From: Sthenelais limicola
Taxonomy: Eukaryota; Annelida; Polychaeta; Phyllodocida; Sigalionidae
Assembly (NCBI GenBank): GCA_942159475.1
Contig: OW804095.1
Span: 57,874,773 to 57,938,772, forward strand
DNA: 64,000 nucleotides
Reading direction: 5' to 3'
Below are positions 61,022-64,000 of this stretch, in pieces. The notes under the pieces were generated by a model, which saw only the letters and a program-made list of their open reading frames with translations, had not been told where the DNA came from and did no database searches. The translations under genes and the position numbers were made by a program. Each line of letters begins with the position of its first letter. The stretch's first letter is position 1.

Positions 61022-64000
61022 AGGCCTCATTGTCGCTGTTTGTCGTACTACGGTACTCTCCTGTCCCAAGTTGCTCAAGGGGTACTATTAAAAGCCACGG
61101 ATGGGGCGCTAGGAGTCGAACACACAATTCCATCAAGAATGAACTAAAAATGAAATCGTTGAAATAATGGCAAAGGAAATTGAACTATGGGTTTGTAAGG
61201 GACAAATGTTTTTTTTTATGAACGAAATAACGTTACAAAAAACAACAATACCAAATGTATGGGACATAAGGAATAATACTATGGAGAAGATATACTTTAA
61301 ATGGATTTTCGGATTGACATGTCTACTTGGCAAGACACTGGCATGGGCGCCAAGCCCAACCTAATTTTATATCCTGGTACTCTATATGTGTGTAACAACA
61401 AAGTACCTTTACAATTATTTTGCATATTACCTCTACATGTACTATATATTTCAGCTACATGCAGGATCGACCGGTGCCCTGTTGTGAGAAATCCTACAAC
61501 CCTGGAAATTCTGCAACCCCCAACTTTGAATACGTAATAGGGATATTGATGTCATTGTTGGTGAATTGAGGAATGCATTTTGTTCTCAATGAAGTGAAGT
61601 TTGTACTAACAAAATAACTTGCGACAAGACAAAGTTAATTTCATGCTTAGGAACCTTATTCTATTCCGTTGGAAATTTTTTGATAGACATTCCGTACCTC
61701 ATATTTTCACTTTGTTGTTCACTCTAAGTTCATTTTATCCCTTCTAGTTTCATTTAATTTTACTCAAGTTGGAAAAAAGCACAATTCACCCGGGCCTTCA
61801 GAAACCTTGTCATCTAACATTTAATCAAGAGTAGCTGCCACAAGTTCATGGAATGCAATACAAAAGGATTCTTAAAGCGCCATATATAGATATGCATGGC
61901 TAGTGAATTAGGCAAAAGCAACAGTAGAAATGCATATCGTTTTAGAGCCGAGGAAACAAATCTCAATAAAATCATATATTTAATGTTGTTGCCTTATGCT
62001 AAGCAGAATTGATTATACTTATTAATTTTTTTATTTTATATGGATTAAAAATAAAATTGCAAAAGAACAATGCATAGAAATAAGCCTAAAGTTGTGACGG
62101 CTGTGATAACTGTTGAAACTGTTGAACTGTTGAAACTAGTAATTGTTAAAAGGTGCTCTCAGTGCAGGTGGGTGCAGATAGAAACATTGGTGTTTTGAAA
62201 AGCAGGCACAGTTATGAGGGTCATGAGAGGGATCTCGCATCTTTGCGATGGGTTATACAACAAGGGAATAATCTAAACTATCTTAAATACCGCTGACTAT
62301 GCCCTCCATCAAAGGCCTTAGAATGATTCTGCCTTTTTAAGCGCCAAGAACCATCAAGTGTGCTTGAAGGTATTAGTCACAATCCGAATATATATATATG
62401 TTGATGGTGACATACACTGCCAGAGACTCTTCATTTATAAAGTTTCCCGTTTACTTCTTTATGTCATTCTAATAAGATTGCCTTGTAATCAAGCTTAATC
62501 TGGGTGCAGGTGAATGTAAATGTCAACGCACCTCAGAGGAGGCATTCCCATTTAATGAGTGAACTGGGGTTGTGTTCATTTCTGATAAAATGACAATGAA
62601 AAGTTTCTAGAATGCATAGATACAAATTGTAGAGCTGTAAAATAGGCTTTAGGAATAACTCGAATCTATCTATCTCTGAAATTAGAAGCAATAAAACACT
62701 ATTTTTTCTGGAAATGCTTCTAATTCTCAATGCTTTTTACTTTGCCAATATAAGCCTGACTTAGAATTACGATGGGCCAGGCGGCAGGATATTGAAGAAA
62801 ATGACAAGCTGTTATATCTATGCGAGATAATACAGCAATTACGAGGACATTGAAAATATGGTATGAGCATGTATTTGATTACAGTCACATATATATCTAA
62901 AATATATAGTTATTGAACAGTTTTTATCAAGCATAAAATAGTACCTCTCATCAAATTATTCTTTCAAATAATATTCTCGAAGGATAAAAAACGCAGTTAA
63001 AAATATTCAGATTTTAGATTCAATGTTCAAAATCTATATTCACAATATTGAGGGTTATATGGATGCATGCATATTTAGGTAGGGCTAAATAATGCCTGAA
63101 ACCTTGGCCATCCTCTTCTTTATCCCAGTTTAGGGTGTACATGAGTTGGCCTCAGTATAAACGGCCATTTGGAACGCTCGGCAATGTACTTTAATCAACG
63201 TGGGGATCCCGGCCCACTAATGGGGAAGGTCCTTGTGGAAGCACCATCAAGTATGTATACATAGAATATCAATGATACCAATTTCCCGAATTCGGCATTG
63301 AAATAAGCTCAATTATAGAACCTGCTTTACAGAGAAAATACAGCACGTGTACATGTGTACACGTTTACTAAATTTAAAGTTAGTTGACGTTTATTGAATT
63401 ATATTTCTCCAAATGATATAATAGATTCTCTTGTATGCGTATAATGTAAAAAGTCCACAGTGTAGAATGCTTATGAGCACTATTTAATTTAATTTGGAAG
63501 TTACCACCAAGCTGGTCAAGACTCATATAGGGTGTGACTATGGAACACAGAACCTGACCTTGGACCTCTAGAGCGGGAATTAAATCTTCCTTGCAGTTGG
63601 CTGGAGAAGAAAATGCTGAATCACCCTCATTGGATTTCAGAATTCTGACTTTAATTTATATTCCTGACCAAGGGGAGCTTCGTAGATACAGAGAATAACC
63701 TAATCCAGAGTCTGAGTTTAATAACTCTCATCTCCACTCACCCAATGCCACTATACGGCTGGCATGAAACTCTCATGAACATTGGGAATACATTGTATAT
63801 TAATGAATTGGGAAAATGAGACAAAATTCATAGCAAGCGGTATTCAGGGCTCTCTCAATTGAATTACACCTAGATGGTCTGCTCTTTGATTCCACTTTTA
63901 GACAGATGTTAACAGTGATCATCGCGTAGATGTGATCATGGGATTCTCCTAATTTGTTTCTAAATTTGCGGAAATTTACACCTTTCGTTGTGGAATTGAA
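61022..64000. other. non-coding stretch to the window end
   Basis: No gene is recognised. A tRNA-like B-box phrase (GTTCGACTCC on the minus strand, about 61112-61121) next to the hairpin has no A box. AT-alternating runs occur near 62390 and 62890. Confidence 0.4.

Noticed and set aside
61100..61136. tRNA gene suggested by GTTCGACTCC on the minus strand
   Set aside because: The upstream sequence does not fold as D and anticodon arms and has no A box.
1..64000. CRISPR arrays, bacterial operons, rRNA genes
   Set aside because: No regularly spaced short repeats with unique spacers, no bacterial gene organisation, and no rRNA-like conserved segments were seen.

Overview
This is a window of animal nuclear DNA, probably from a marine invertebrate. 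It is AT-rich and gene-poor, with no operons or bacterial ribosome-binding sites. It has GT/AG splice signals, LINE-type and DIRS-type retroelements, terminal-inverted-repeat (TIR) elements, microsatellites and long foldback palindromes. The mix of tyrosine-recombinase retroelements, CR1/Jockey-like LINEs and GGGGCCCGTTG-ended foldbacks fits an echinoderm or another marine invertebrate. I cannot fix the phylum from sequence alone.

Layout. 1-12.2 kb: non-coding AT-rich DNA with short simple repeats. 12.2-12.4 kb: two adjacent near-perfect palindromes. 17.0-17.7 kb: the first convincing host-gene piece, a minus-strand exon coding a signal peptide with splice sites on both sides and a GC-rich candidate first exon upstream. 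20.3-23.0 kb: a frameshifted DIRS-type tyrosine recombinase (minus) beside a gag-like region (plus). 23.0-24.2 kb: diverged repeats. 24.9-42.1 kb: a nest of mobile DNA. It is bounded by two near-equal copies (1,864 and 1,867 bp), in opposite orientation, of an element with CCCGACGGGCA ends. It holds a LINE (LINE A, plus) whose 5' part was tandemly duplicated (period about 1,123 bp), a second LINE (LINE B, minus) inserted into LINE A, a polypyrimidine block, and a decayed DIRS-like gag/RT/RNase H unit (minus). 42-58 kb: mostly non-coding, with a LINE relic, a purine tract and a complex foldback at 49.8-50.8 kb that carries a hammerhead-like core. 58.4-58.6 kb: the most interesting host-gene candidate, a minus-strand exon coding a signal peptide directly followed by a four-cysteine peptide ending in RW-Gly-Lys-Arg, an amidation/cleavage signal. 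58.7-59.8 kb: a TIR element rich in GAGACAA/TTGTCTC. 60.9-61.0 kb: a 39-bp-arm hairpin. The rest is non-coding as far as I can see.

No complete host gene can be assembled. The two secretory exons are pieces of multi-exon genes whose other exons I could not identify. Most of the interpretable sequence is transposon history: insertion, nesting, tandem duplication and inversion. Most ORFs elsewhere look like chance open frames in AT-rich DNA and were left out.
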